DNA of 64,000 bases from Desulfotruncus arcticus DSM 17038 (GTDB lineage: Bacteria > Bacillota > Desulfotomaculia > Desulfotomaculales > Desulfallaceae). The position numbers were made by a program, and so were the translations under genes. The notes beneath the pieces were generated by a model that saw only the letters and a list, made by a program, of their open reading frames with translations, had not been told where the DNA came from and searched no databases. The stretch spans positions 1-64,000 of the forward strand of contig NZ_FOOX01000021.1 in the NCBI RefSeq assembly GCF_900113335.1, read 5' to 3'. Positions within the stretch are counted from its first letter, which is position 1. Each line of letters starts with the position of its first letter. Of this stretch, positions 52,555-60,416 are shown piece by piece.

Positions 52555-52576
52555 CATTCAAATAAATGTTTTAATG
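52555..52576 (+). promoter_or_regulatory. ArsR/CadC-type operator
   Basis: CATTCAAATAAATGTTTTAA plus TG: an imperfect palindrome containing TCAAATAAAT-TTTGA-like sequence, close to the known cad operator pattern. It lies 14 bp before the ArsR-family start and would let the repressor control itself and cadA. Confidence 0.5.
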
Positions 52577-52589
52577 TTGAGGTGTTTAA

Positions 52590-52958
52590 ATGACTGCGTT
52601 TGATAAACACGTTTGCGAAATTTTTTGTTTTGACGAGGAAAAAGTTAACCGTATCAAGCGGGAAGTGACAGTTACGGAAGGACTCGGTCAAATGTTTAAA
52701 GCCCTGGGGGATGAGACCAGAATCAAAATAATCTACGCGCTCTCCCGTGAGGAATTATGTGTATGTGATGTGGCGCAAATTATCAATGCAACAGTGGCGG
52801 CAGCATCACACCACCTGCGTTTGTTAAAAGCCCAGGGACTGGCAAAGAGCAGAAAACAAGGGAAAATGGTTTTTTATTCTTTAGATGATGCATGTGTTAA
52901 GACAATTATTGAAGCTGCCTTGGAGCACTTTAAAGGGGAACACGGTAAGAAGCGGTAA
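52590..52958 (+). CDS. ArsR/SmtB-family metal-responsive repressor (CadC-like)
   Basis: A 122-residue winged-helix repressor. The metal box ELCVCDVA is present in the alpha-3 helix, followed by the recognition helix (AAASHHLRLLKAQGLA). An N-terminal Cys (VCEIFCFDEE) could add a Cd or Pb ligand, as in CadC. On metal binding it would leave the operator and release cadA. It lies 30 bp upstream of the P-type ATPase, so they form an operon. GAGGTG precedes the ATG. Confidence 0.9.
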   Translation: MTAFDKHVCEIFCFDEEKVNRIKREVTVTEGLGQMFKALGDETRIKIIYALSREELCVCDVAQIINATVAAASHHLRLLKAQGLAKSRKQGKMVFYSLDDACVKTIIEAALEHFKGEHGKKR

Positions 52959-52988
52959 CGCGATTAGATTTGTTGGAGGTTTGGTTGA

Positions 52989-55451
52989 ATGACAAAATGC
53001 AATGGACATTATTGCGGGTGTAACAGAAAAGAGACGCAAAGCTCCGGGTGCGCTGTTATAACCTCGAATGAGCTGGCCGCAGCATATGATGGTTTAGAAG
53101 ATGATGATTGGGGAGATGTGGAAAATATCCACACTGACAGTTTTCGGCTTGTTGGACTGGACTGTGCGGATTGTGCGGCCAAATTGGAGAAAAATATAGC
53201 TCAATTATCCGGAGTAAGGACTGTGAAAATGAATTTCGGCGCCTCAAAAATGTTAGTGGAACATACAATTGGTGCCGGCAAAATTATCAAAAGGGTGGAA
53301 GAAGCCGGATATAGAGCAACCTTGGACGTACCGGGACAATCAGTAAGGAATACGGTTTTCCGGCTATCCGGAGTTGATTGTGCTGACTGCGCAGCTAAAC
53401 TTGAACAAAAAATATCAGGCATGAGCGGGGTAGAAAGCGCAATAATTAATTTTGGCGCTGCCAAAATGACAGTACGCCATACCGTAGGAGTGGACGAAAT
53501 TATCCGGGGCGTTCAGGAATCCGGTTATAAAGCTGAGCGGGAAGGTGCTGCTGTTGATACTGGTAGCCGCAGATCCTTCTGGCAAGACCGCAAGTTAATG
53601 CTGACCGTTCTTTCCGGTCTTTTTGTTTTGTCGGGGTTTACGGCCTCCGTCCTCAGTGCGCCAAGTTTGGCTGTGCCGGCGTTATATCTGGCGGCCATGC
53701 TTTCCGGCGGTTTATTTGTGGCTAAAAATGCTTACTATTCTTTAAAATCGTTTAGTTTAGACATGAATGTATTGATGACAATTGCTGTTGTCGGAGCCTC
53801 CGCCATCGGCGAGTGGGCCGAAGGGGCGGTGGTGGTTTTTCTTTTCGCTTTAGGCAACACCCTTCAGGCTTATAGTATGGAAAAAACCAGAAATTCAATC
53901 CGGGCGCTTATGGAGCTTTCACCCGCCGAGGCTCTGGTGCGGCGCGGCGGCCGGGAAATGATGCTTCCGGTGGAAGATATTGTGGTCGGCGATATTGTAA
54001 TCATCAAGCCTGGTGAAAGAATTGCTGTTGACGGCCGGGTGACCACAGGCGTTTCAATGGTTAATCAGGCACCCATTACCGGCGAGTCGATGCCGGTAGA
54101 AAAAACACCGGGTATCGAGGTGTTTGCCGGTACTATTAATGAAGAGGGCTCTCTGGAGATAGAAGTAACCAAAGCTGCAAGGGATACTATGCTGGCCAGG
54201 ATTATTGATATGGTTGAAGAAGCGCAGGGGCAAAGGGCTCCTTCACAACAATTTGTGGATATTTTTGCCAAGTATTACACGCCCGCAGTTGTAGCGGCGG
54301 CAGTGGCCATTGCGGTTATTCCGCCTCTTTTTCTGGGATTGGAGTTAAAACCCTGGCTTGAAAAGGCATTAATTCTTCTGGTGATTGCCTGCCCGTGTGC
54401 ACTGGTTATCTCTACTCCGGTAGCAATAGTTTCAGCCATAGGCAGCGCAGCCCGCCGCGGCGTCCTGATTAAGGGAGGTGCTTATTTGGAAGCAGCCGGT
54501 GCATTAAAAGTATTGGCTTTTGATAAGACCGGCACCTTGACCGAGGGACGCCCAGAGGTAACGGATATTATTGCTTTGGCAGGTCATACCGGAATGGATG
54601 TATTAATTGTTGCTGCAGCAGTGGAAAACAGGTCCCAGCACCCACTGGCACGCGCGGTTATCAGGTACGCCGGACAAATGGGCGTCAATCTCCCGGAAAG
54701 CAGTGACTTTCAATCTATTACCGGAAAAGGTGCCAGAGCGGTTGTAGATGGCCAATGCTATTATATCGGCAGCCCTAAATTGTTTATTGAATTACATTTG
54801 GATATAACTGCCGTGGAAGAAGCTGTTGTTAAACTACAAAAGGAAGGCAAAACAGTAATCATTGTGGGATCAGCCCATGGAATAATGGGAATAATCGCCG
54901 TTGCCGACAGATTGCGTCCCAACAGTACCGGGGCGTTAAAAGGCTTGCGCCCGGCTGGTATCCAAAAAATTGTCATGTTAACCGGGGATAATAAAATTAC
55001 TGCCGAGGCCATAGCCTCAGACCTGAGTTTAGACGCCTACCATGCGGATTTATTGCCGGGGGATAAATTTGAGGTTATAAAAAAATTGCAATCACAATTT
55101 GGTAATGTGGGGATGGTAGGTGATGGAGTCAATGATGCTCCGGCCCTGGCTGCGGCAAATATCGGCATTGCCATGGGAGGGGCCGGCACGGATACGGCCC
55201 TGGAAACTGCGGATATTGCCCTGATGGCTGATGACCTGGCCAAATTACCCTACACTATTAGACTTAGCCGGCGGGCATTAGGGATTATTAAACAAAATAT
55301 TGCTTTTGCACTGCTGGTAAAAGCGGTATTTATTGCAGGCACCTTTTGGGGTATTACCAACCTGTGGATGGCTGTATTTGCCGATACCGGAGCAGCACTG
55401 CTGGTAATAGCCAACGGTATGCGCCTGATGCGGGTAAACGACAATCAATGA
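52989..55451 (+). CDS. cadA: Zn/Cd/Pb-exporting P1B-type ATPase
   Basis: An 820-residue membrane pump. The N-terminal Cys/His-rich stretch (NGHYCGCN) is followed by two tandem metal-binding domains, each with GLDCADCA or GVDCADCA. Eight membrane helices surround the CPC motif (VIACPCALVISTPVAI), the phosphorylation motif DKTGTLTEGRP, the TGE loop and GDGVNDAPAL. The final helix has the Asp in FADTGAALLVIANGM typical of zinc/cadmium/lead pumps (ZntA/CadA) rather than copper pumps. The two HMA modules are similar and probably arose by duplication. It is controlled with the ArsR gene upstream. Confidence 0.93.
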   Translation: MTKCNGHYCGCNRKETQSSGCAVITSNELAAAYDGLEDDDWGDVENIHTDSFRLVGLDCADCAAKLEKNIAQLSGVRTVKMNFGASKMLVEHTIGAGKIIKRVEEAGYRATLDVPGQSVRNTVFRLSGVDCADCAAKLEQKISGMSGVESAIINFGAAKMTVRHTVGVDEIIRGVQESGYKAEREGAAVDTGSRRSFWQDRKLMLTVLSGLFVLSGFTASVLSAPSLAVPALYLAAMLSGGLFVAKNAYYSLKSFSLDMNVLMTIAVVGASAIGEWAEGAVVVFLFALGNTLQAYSMEKTRNSIRALMELSPAEALVRRGGREMMLPVEDIVVGDIVIIKPGERIAVDGRVTTGVSMVNQAPITGESMPVEKTPGIEVFAGTINEEGSLEIEVTKAARDTMLARIIDMVEEAQGQRAPSQQFVDIFAKYYTPAVVAAAVAIAVIPPLFLGLELKPWLEKALILLVIACPCALVISTPVAIVSAIGSAARRGVLIKGGAYLEAAGALKVLAFDKTGTLTEGRPEVTDIIALAGHTGMDVLIVAAAVENRSQHPLARAVIRYAGQMGVNLPESSDFQSITGKGARAVVDGQCYYIGSPKLFIELHLDITAVEEAVVKLQKEGKTVIIVGSAHGIMGIIAVADRLRPNSTGALKGLRPAGIQKIVMLTGDNKITAEAIASDLSLDAYHADLLPGDKFEVIKKLQSQFGNVGMVGDGVNDAPALAAANIGIAMGGAGTDTALETADIALMADDLAKLPYTIRLSRRALGIIKQNIAFALLVKAVFIAGTFWGITNLWMAVFADTGAALLVIANGMRLMRVNDNQ

Positions 55452-55608
55452 GATTAAATTTTTTTTATGTTTTTTTTGTCAAACCCTCCAATAATCTGCA
55501 TTTTTATGCGAAAATATAATATAGGTTCCGACAATAAAAACGCCAAGTATTTAAAAACTCGAAAAAGGAGGTATTAAGCTACTAAATTCAATTGATTATT
55601 TGAACAAA

Positions 55609-55733
55609 TACACCGAATCCCCAAATTAGGGAGCGGGGGAACCATTATAGGAACCATTAATAGGGGTGAATTGCTTATTTACTGCAAGGGGCTATCTTTC
55701 GGTCCTAACCCGGCAGCTAACCTCGTAGGTGTA
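55609..55733 (+). ncRNA. c-di-AMP (ydaO/yuaA) riboswitch
   Basis: A conserved core is visible. The outer P1 arms TACACC (55609-55614) and GGTGTA (55728-55733) enclose CCGAATCC, GAGCGGGGGAACCA, TAGGGGTGAAT, AAGGGGCTATCTTTCGGTCC, TAACCCGGCAGCTAACCTCG. These are the signature blocks of ydaO RNAs, which usually turn off cell-wall hydrolase or transport genes when c-di-AMP is high. The next gene, a LysM-NlpC/P60 hydrolase, starts 14 bp later and fits this regulon. I see no terminator between, so control may act on the RNA's 3' arm and the ribosome site AAAGGG. Confidence 0.88.
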
Positions 55734-55746
55734 GAAAGGGACAAAA

Positions 55747-56373
55747 ATGACAAAAGCATTAACATTTGTTTGTACTTTGGTTTTTGTTACCATTCTATGG
55801 GGTGTTACTGCGCCTGCTTACGCTGATACTTATTACGATGTGCAACCCGGTGATACCCTTTGGCAGATTTCCAAACTACATGGAATTTCAGTGGAGCAAA
55901 TTCAAACATCAAATTCTTTAAACTCCACCATGATTCACCCGGGGCAAAAATTGCTGATCACTGGCAGTGCTCCGGCTGCCCAACCGATTACGGTATCCAG
56001 GGGGACAAGCCGTGCGGAAATGGTTATTGACTATGCCAGAACTCTTATCGGTGCCCCTTATGCTTATAGGGGCCAGTCACCTGCTGGTTTTGACTGTTCA
56101 GGCTACGTCCAATATGTTTTTAAAAACTTTGGAGTGGACATGCCCCGTACAGCTTCCGAACAATTTAACATTGGTACAAAAGTGAATTCCAGTGAAGCGA
56201 GGCCGGGAGATATCGTGGCGTTTGCCAGCGGAGGGGCTATCAACCATACCGGAATTTATCTGGGAGGAGGCAGTTTCATCAGTTCAACTTCCAGTCACGG
56301 TGTTGATATTGCGCCGGTCTTTGGTTCATATTGGGCCAACCACTTTTATGGTTTCAGCAGAATTATACCCTAG
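55747..56373 (+). CDS. Secreted LysM-NlpC/P60 peptidoglycan endopeptidase
   Basis: A 208-residue secreted enzyme. A signal peptide (1-26, cleavage after AYA) precedes a LysM domain (about 29-72, YYDVQPGDTLWQISKLHGIS) that binds the wall. The NlpC/P60 domain (about 95-208) has the catalytic Cys in DCSGYVQYVFKNFG and the His in AINHTGIYLGGG. It would cut peptide stems of peptidoglycan. Under the c-di-AMP riboswitch, it links wall turnover to osmotic or turgor signalling. The AAAGGGA ribosome site precedes the ATG. Confidence 0.92.
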   Translation: MTKALTFVCTLVFVTILWGVTAPAYADTYYDVQPGDTLWQISKLHGISVEQIQTSNSLNSTMIHPGQKLLITGSAPAAQPITVSRGTSRAEMVIDYARTLIGAPYAYRGQSPAGFDCSGYVQYVFKNFGVDMPRTASEQFNIGTKVNSSEARPGDIVAFASGGAINHTGIYLGGGSFISSTSSHGVDIAPVFGSYWANHFYGFSRIIP

Positions 56374-56376
56374 ATT

Positions 56377-56417
56377 AAAAGAAAAAACTTCCGGTTGCTC
56401 CGGAAGTTTTTTCTTTT
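56377..56417 (+). terminator. Strong intrinsic terminator
   Basis: A perfect 18-bp stem pairs 56377-56394 with 56400-56417 around TTGCT; the A-rich arm and T-rich arm make it active in both directions. Confidence 0.92.
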
Positions 56418-56494
56418 AAGCGTATGTTCTAAATAATTCATATTTCTATTGGCAATAATAAAATGAATTCAATTAAGAAGGAGGAAAATATGTT

Positions 56495-56647
56495 ATGTCT
56501 CATGTAACTAAATGCATGTGCGAGGAATGCCATTATAACGAAAATTTTAACTGTCATGCTGATGGAATTGAGGTTAAGTCAAGTGGAGATAACAAGATAG
56601 AAACTTCGGATGGCACCTGCTGCAATACGTTCAAACCAAAGGGTTAA
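56495..56647 (+). CDS. DUF1540 small cysteine-rich protein
   Basis: A 50-residue protein, too small for most gene finders. The spacing of cysteines (CMCEECHYNENFNC, then CCNTF) is that of DUF1540, a small domain common in clostridia and often duplicated in spore-related proteins. It probably binds a metal through these residues. The AGAAGGAGG ribosome site precedes the ATG at 56495. It is flanked by its own terminator at 56685. Its function is not known. Confidence 0.82.
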   Translation: MSHVTKCMCEECHYNENFNCHADGIEVKSSGDNKIETSDGTCCNTFKPKG

Positions 56648-56684
56648 ATAAAAAACGTATGCTTTTAAGTACTATAATTTCCAG

Positions 56685-56710
56685 GCCCTGGGTTAATCCC
56701 GGGGCTTTTT
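56685..56710 (+). terminator. Intrinsic terminator of the DUF1540 gene
   Basis: GCCCTGGG (56685-56692) pairs with CCCGGGGC (56698-56705, one G-U pair) around TTAAT, followed by TTTTT. Confidence 0.88.
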
Positions 56711-56801
56711 AAATTCATATCCTAAATTTATCTGTTGGATTAGGAAAAAATGAATAAACTATAGTAAAGTTAATTTGATAGAAACACATAGGAGGGTTTT
56801 C

Positions 56802-57377
56802 ATGAAAAAAAGTTTAGGTGCCAAAACAATTGCTTACCCGACACCTGTTTTCATCATTGGATCTTATGATGCGGAGGGTAGAGCAAATGTAATGACTGCT
56901 GCCTGGGGTGGAATTTGCTGTTCCAAGCCGCCGTGCATGTGCATTTCATTAAGAAAGGCGACGTATACCTATCAGAATATTATCAGTAGAAAAGCATATA
57001 CAATCAATATACCTTCTGAAGATTTGGCCTTTGCAGCCGACTATTTTGGTTTGGTTTCCGGAAAGGACGAAGACAAGCTGGTAAAAGCGGGGCTAACGGC
57101 AGTTAAAAGTGATCTGGTGGAGGCACCGTACGTCAAAGAGTTTCCCATGGTAATAGAATGCAAGTTGATTCACACTTTGGAAATTGGTTTTCATACACAA
57201 TTTATTGGTGAAATTTTAGATGTTAAAGTTGACGAATCGGCTGTTGATTCAAAAGGAATTCCCAAATTAGATGTAGTAAAGCCTATGGTTTATGCGCCCG
57301 AAGTAGGAAAATATTTTGGTTTTGGCCGTGAGGTTGGCGCTGCCTTTCAGATGGGCAAAACGATAAAAGAACGGTAA
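56802..57377 (+). CDS. Flavin reductase-like (FMN-binding split barrel) protein
   Basis: About 191 residues of the flavin reductase/flavoredoxin family. PTPVFIIGSYDAEGRANVMT matches the barrel entry and AAWGGICCSKPPCMCISL follows. A Cys-rich SKPPCMC stretch is typical of the anaerobic flavoredoxin-like branch. It would bind FMN and pass electrons from ferredoxin or NAD(P)H. TAGGAGGG precedes the ATG at 56802; an upstream in-frame start at 56775 is unlikely. Convergent with the hydrogenase operon. Confidence 0.85.
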   Translation: MKKSLGAKTIAYPTPVFIIGSYDAEGRANVMTAAWGGICCSKPPCMCISLRKATYTYQNIISRKAYTINIPSEDLAFAADYFGLVSGKDEDKLVKAGLTAVKSDLVEAPYVKEFPMVIECKLIHTLEIGFHTQFIGEILDVKVDESAVDSKGIPKLDVVKPMVYAPEVGKYFGFGREVGAAFQMGKTIKER

Positions 57378-57383
57378 TTACCC

Positions 57384-57424
57384 AAAGCCTCTGTATGGCT
57401 GCTGCCAAACAGGGGCTTTGTTTG
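57384..57424. terminator. Bidirectional terminator between flavin reductase and hydrogenase genes
   Basis: AAAGCCTCTGT (57384-57394) pairs with ACAGGGGCTTT (57409-57419, one G-U pair), with T-rich flanks on both strands. Confidence 0.8.
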
Positions 57425-58819
57425 CTAAAGTACCAGCTCTTGTTTTACATTCCCTTTCAAGTCCAGAACATGCGTGCCGCAATTTAAACAGGGGTCAAAG
57501 GAACGAACAGTGCGGCCCAGCATGGTATAGATTAAATCAGGCCGGTGGATCTCCGTGCCGATTAGTGCGCTTTCTACCGGGCTATGCTGGCCAGATGAAT
57601 CTCGGGGTGAAAAATTCCAACAGGTGGGGGTTATAATATTATATTTAATCACCTGGTCATTTTGGATGATTGCGCTGTGAAGAAGAGTACCCCGCATGGA
57701 ATCAGTAATTGCCGTTGCATGTGTTTTAACCGGGATGCTTTTTTGTACAATAGGCGGGGGGCCTGGTTGAAGTCTCTGCAGCCAATCTTGCATTAATTCA
57801 GTTATTAGCAATGTTTCTAAAGTCCGGGCATATATCCGGTCCATCGTTGAAGTGCCGCCGTTATACCGGCCATTGATAATCATTCGTGCCAGCGGTCCCA
57901 CTTGATAGTATTGCCCGGCATATTTTACTGCGATCACGTATGAATAAGCTCCGGCTTTATGGGGGTCAGGCTGTAATTCATGATTATTAATTGAATACCA
58001 GGAGTTTATAATACTCTCGCTGATTAAATCCAATCTCGGGACAGATAAATTATGGCCTTCCAATACACCGCCTTTTAGAAGAAAAACTTCGTTTTTAAGA
58101 CCAAACCTAAAAAGCCCGAAGGAAAGCAAACGTTTAGGCGTAAGCCCTATTGTAAAGTAATCGCCATAGGCCTTGGCTATTAATTCGGTATCAGGCGCCA
58201 TACAGCTTTTGACGAAATTGCTGATTGAATCCAGCAAAAACATAGCCCTGTTGACCTTATCTGCAGTTGGGGCTATAGCTACACCGCCGTGCAGGAAACT
58301 GTGCTGGTGGGGAGCTTTGCCACCGAAGATGGTAACTATCTCATGGCATCTTTGAGCAGCCTTTATTGCTTCATAATAGTGTTCAACCAATCTTTGGTTA
58401 TCCTCTGGATTTAACCGGGCATCGGTGAGGTTCTGTCCTTGAAACGGAGGCCGTTCCGGCATCTTTACAAAGTCAGGCATACTGAATAAATAAAAATGCC
58501 TGATGTGGTTCTGCAAGAAGTCTGCGGCATACATAATATTACGCAGGTACTGGGCGTTTTCGGATAGGTCGTTGTCATAGATCTCATCCAGCAGGTAGCT
58601 GGCCACAGCACCGTGGGCCAGTGAACAAATCCCGCATACCCTTTGGGTTAAATACACTGCGTCAGTGGCTTTTCTGTCCCGCATAATATACTCAAAGCCT
58701 CTGAACATTGTGCTGCCGGCTTTAGCATCAATAACCCTGCCATTTTCGATTACGACATCCACCGATAAAAGGCCGCTCAACCGGGTAACAGGGCTGAACA
58801 TTACCCGCTGTTTGCTCAT
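57425..58819 (-). CDS. [NiFe] hydrogenase large subunit (divergent)
   Basis: A 464-residue subunit. Nickel ligands are intact: RVCGICSLAHG (Cys62, Cys65) and the C-terminal DPCLNCGTH (Cys444, Cys447), followed by a 14-residue tail (VLDLKGNVKQELVL) that a maturation protease would remove after His450. GGKAPHQHSFLHGG and VGPLARM are typical. The N-terminal L1 motif, normally TR-x-E-G-H, reads TRLSGL, so the Glu used as proton gate is Ser15 and the following His is Leu17. It is cytoplasmic, with no export signal. It follows the small-subunit gene by 2 bp. It oxidises or evolves hydrogen if the altered residues allow it. Confidence 0.88.
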   Translation of the reverse strand: MSKQRVMFSPVTRLSGLLSVDVVIENGRVIDAKAGSTMFRGFEYIMRDRKATDAVYLTQRVCGICSLAHGAVASYLLDEIYDNDLSENAQYLRNIMYAADFLQNHIRHFYLFSMPDFVKMPERPPFQGQNLTDARLNPEDNQRLVEHYYEAIKAAQRCHEIVTIFGGKAPHQHSFLHGGVAIAPTADKVNRAMFLLDSISNFVKSCMAPDTELIAKAYGDYFTIGLTPKRLLSFGLFRFGLKNEVFLLKGGVLEGHNLSVPRLDLISESIINSWYSINNHELQPDPHKAGAYSYVIAVKYAGQYYQVGPLARMIINGRYNGGTSTMDRIYARTLETLLITELMQDWLQRLQPGPPPIVQKSIPVKTHATAITDSMRGTLLHSAIIQNDQVIKYNIITPTCWNFSPRDSSGQHSPVESALIGTEIHRPDLIYTMLGRTVRSFDPCLNCGTHVLDLKGNVKQELVL

Positions 58820-58821
58820 TA

Positions 58822-59790
58822 TTAAACTCCTTTCCCTTGAAAAAGATTGGAAGCGCCTGGCTTTCTATCTTTTTCACCTGCTTTTTCGCTTAATGGAGTA
58901 AAAAAAGGTGCAGATCCGTCGGGAAAATCTTCATTAGTGCAGCCTATACAGGGTGTATTTGCCTTGACCGGCCAGTTTGTGTAATTAACCCACTGTCTGT
59001 ATGGGCAGTCCGCGCCGGTTACAGGTCCCATACAACCCTGGGAAAACATGCACTCTATATCTCCCGGTTTTTCCGCATAATCTTGCTTGTCAAAATATGA
59101 GCGGCGCTGGCAATGCCGGTGCACCGTGTACCCGTAAAATAGGGCCGGTCTGTTTAATCTGTCAAGCTCTGGCAGACCATACATTAAAAGGTGGGCTAAA
59201 GTACCCACAAACCAGTCGGGATTGACGGGACAACCGCTGACGTTAATAACTTCTCTGGAGAGAACATCTCTGACACCAACGCTTCCTGTGATATTAGGAC
59301 GGGCGGCAGAAACACCTCCAAAGCTGGCACAGGTGCCGATGGCCACCACGTATTGGGCTAAATTTCCCAAGTTTGTTACTGCTTCCAGTGCGGTAATAGG
59401 CCTGTTATTAGTCAGGGCAATAGAACATAATAAGCCGTTATTATTAACGGGGATTGCGCCCTCGACTACGAGTGTAAACCTGTCCCTGTACAGTAAGGAA
59501 ACTTGCTCCAGTATATTAAGCGCATCCGGGCCTTGGGCAGCCATAAAGGTATTACTGAAATGAAGATCAATCATATCGGATAAAACCTGGCCCAGATAGG
59601 GGAAAGTTGTATTCATGAAAGAAATGTTATTATCGCCGCTGTCATTTGTCTCAAGCCAGATTACAGGAAGCCTGTTCCTTTTGTTTTTTATCATGTGCTC
59701 TTTAACAATGGGTAATATAGTGCCGGTAAGCTCATGCTCATCACTTTGAGCCAGGTTGCGGCACAGTTCGGTAAACTTTTCTTTTTGCAT
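58822..59790 (-). CDS. [NiFe] hydrogenase small subunit lacking two proximal-cluster cysteines
   Basis: A 322-residue subunit without a Tat signal. The usual W-L-x4-C-x2-C-S/T proximal-cluster start reads WLETNDSGDNNIS: the two cysteines are Ser51 and Asn54. The other proximal ligands are present (GTCASFGG and GCPVNPDW). The medial and distal cluster ligands are present too: HRHCQRRSYFD, CMFSQGCMGPVTGADCP and CIGCTNEDFPDG. Two of four proximal ligands must come from elsewhere (Asp50 or Asp53 are candidates), or the cluster is changed. About 44 residues precede WL, longer than usual for a protein without a signal. It is the promoter-proximal gene of the hydrogenase operon. Confidence 0.85.
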   Translation of the reverse strand: MQKEKFTELCRNLAQSDEHELTGTILPIVKEHMIKNKRNRLPVIWLETNDSGDNNISFMNTTFPYLGQVLSDMIDLHFSNTFMAAQGPDALNILEQVSLLYRDRFTLVVEGAIPVNNNGLLCSIALTNNRPITALEAVTNLGNLAQYVVAIGTCASFGGVSAARPNITGSVGVRDVLSREVINVSGCPVNPDWFVGTLAHLLMYGLPELDRLNRPALFYGYTVHRHCQRRSYFDKQDYAEKPGDIECMFSQGCMGPVTGADCPYRQWVNYTNWPVKANTPCIGCTNEDFPDGSAPFFTPLSEKAGEKDRKPGASNLFQGKGV

Positions 59791-59880
59791 ATATAACTCC
59801 CCGGAAAAAATTTATTATTATAAATATGTTTTGGCAGATAAAAAAAGTTCGAAAATAATTTTCACCGCATAATCTCTAAT

Positions 59881-60381
59881 ATGAAAAATTTACAATATCG
59901 GGTGCTGATACTGGGAATGGGTAATTTAATCATGTCAGATGATGGCCTGGGTGTTTACGCTGTTAATGAACTTAAAAAACAGCAATGGCCGCCAGGGGTG
60001 TCAATATTAGAGGTGGGGACTTCCGTAATTAATTATCTGGAGGAGATAAGCCGGTCCCAAAATATTATTATCGTAGACGCGGTCAGATTTGATTATCGTC
60101 CCGGAAGGATCTACCGCTTCAATTTTAATGATATAGAATACTGGCCCAATGCAGCACTAGATGCCCATGGCATGTCACTGCCTGCTATTATAAAAATGGC
60201 CAGGGAAATTACCAACCTTCCGACAAACATAATTATTTGTGGAATTGAACCTGTGTATGTATTTCTAGGCAACCGGTTTTCAGAACCGGTAAGTAAATCG
60301 CTGCCTTTGTTGATAAAAAAGATTTCATATGAAGCACGAAAATTATTAGCAGAGGTACCTTTTAATCCCTCCATGGAATAA
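59881..60381 (+). CDS. Hydrogenase maturation endopeptidase (HyaD/HycI family)
   Basis: A 166-residue protease. VLILGMGNLIMSDDGLGVYA carries the nickel-sensing Asp/Glu of the family; later conserved positions are the Asp in IIIVDAVRFDY and the His in LDAHGMSLP. It clips the C-terminal tail of the large subunit after nickel insertion. It is divergent from the hydrogenase genes across 90 bp, so a shared promoter region is likely. It ends inside a 20-bp hairpin that reaches the next gene. No hyp genes are in the window. Confidence 0.9.
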   Translation: MKNLQYRVLILGMGNLIMSDDGLGVYAVNELKKQQWPPGVSILEVGTSVINYLEEISRSQNIIIVDAVRFDYRPGRIYRFNFNDIEYWPNAALDAHGMSLPAIIKMAREITNLPTNIIICGIEPVYVFLGNRFSEPVSKSLPLLIKKISYEARKLLAEVPFNPSME

Positions 60382-60410
60382 TATGTAAAAATATTATTCC
60401 ATGGAGGGAT
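60365..60410 (+). promoter_or_regulatory. Perfect 20-bp hairpin sequestering the ferritin-like gene's ribosome site
   Basis: The arm at 60365-60384 (ATCCCTCCATGGAATAATAT) is perfectly complementary to 60391-60410, loop GTAAAA. There is no U-tract. The stop of the protease gene lies in the left arm and loop edge. The right arm contains GGAGGG (60403-60408), the only good Shine-Dalgarno for the GTG at 60417. It would hide that site unless ribosomes, heat or a factor open the stem. Confidence 0.7.
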
Positions 60411-60416
60411 GATGGG

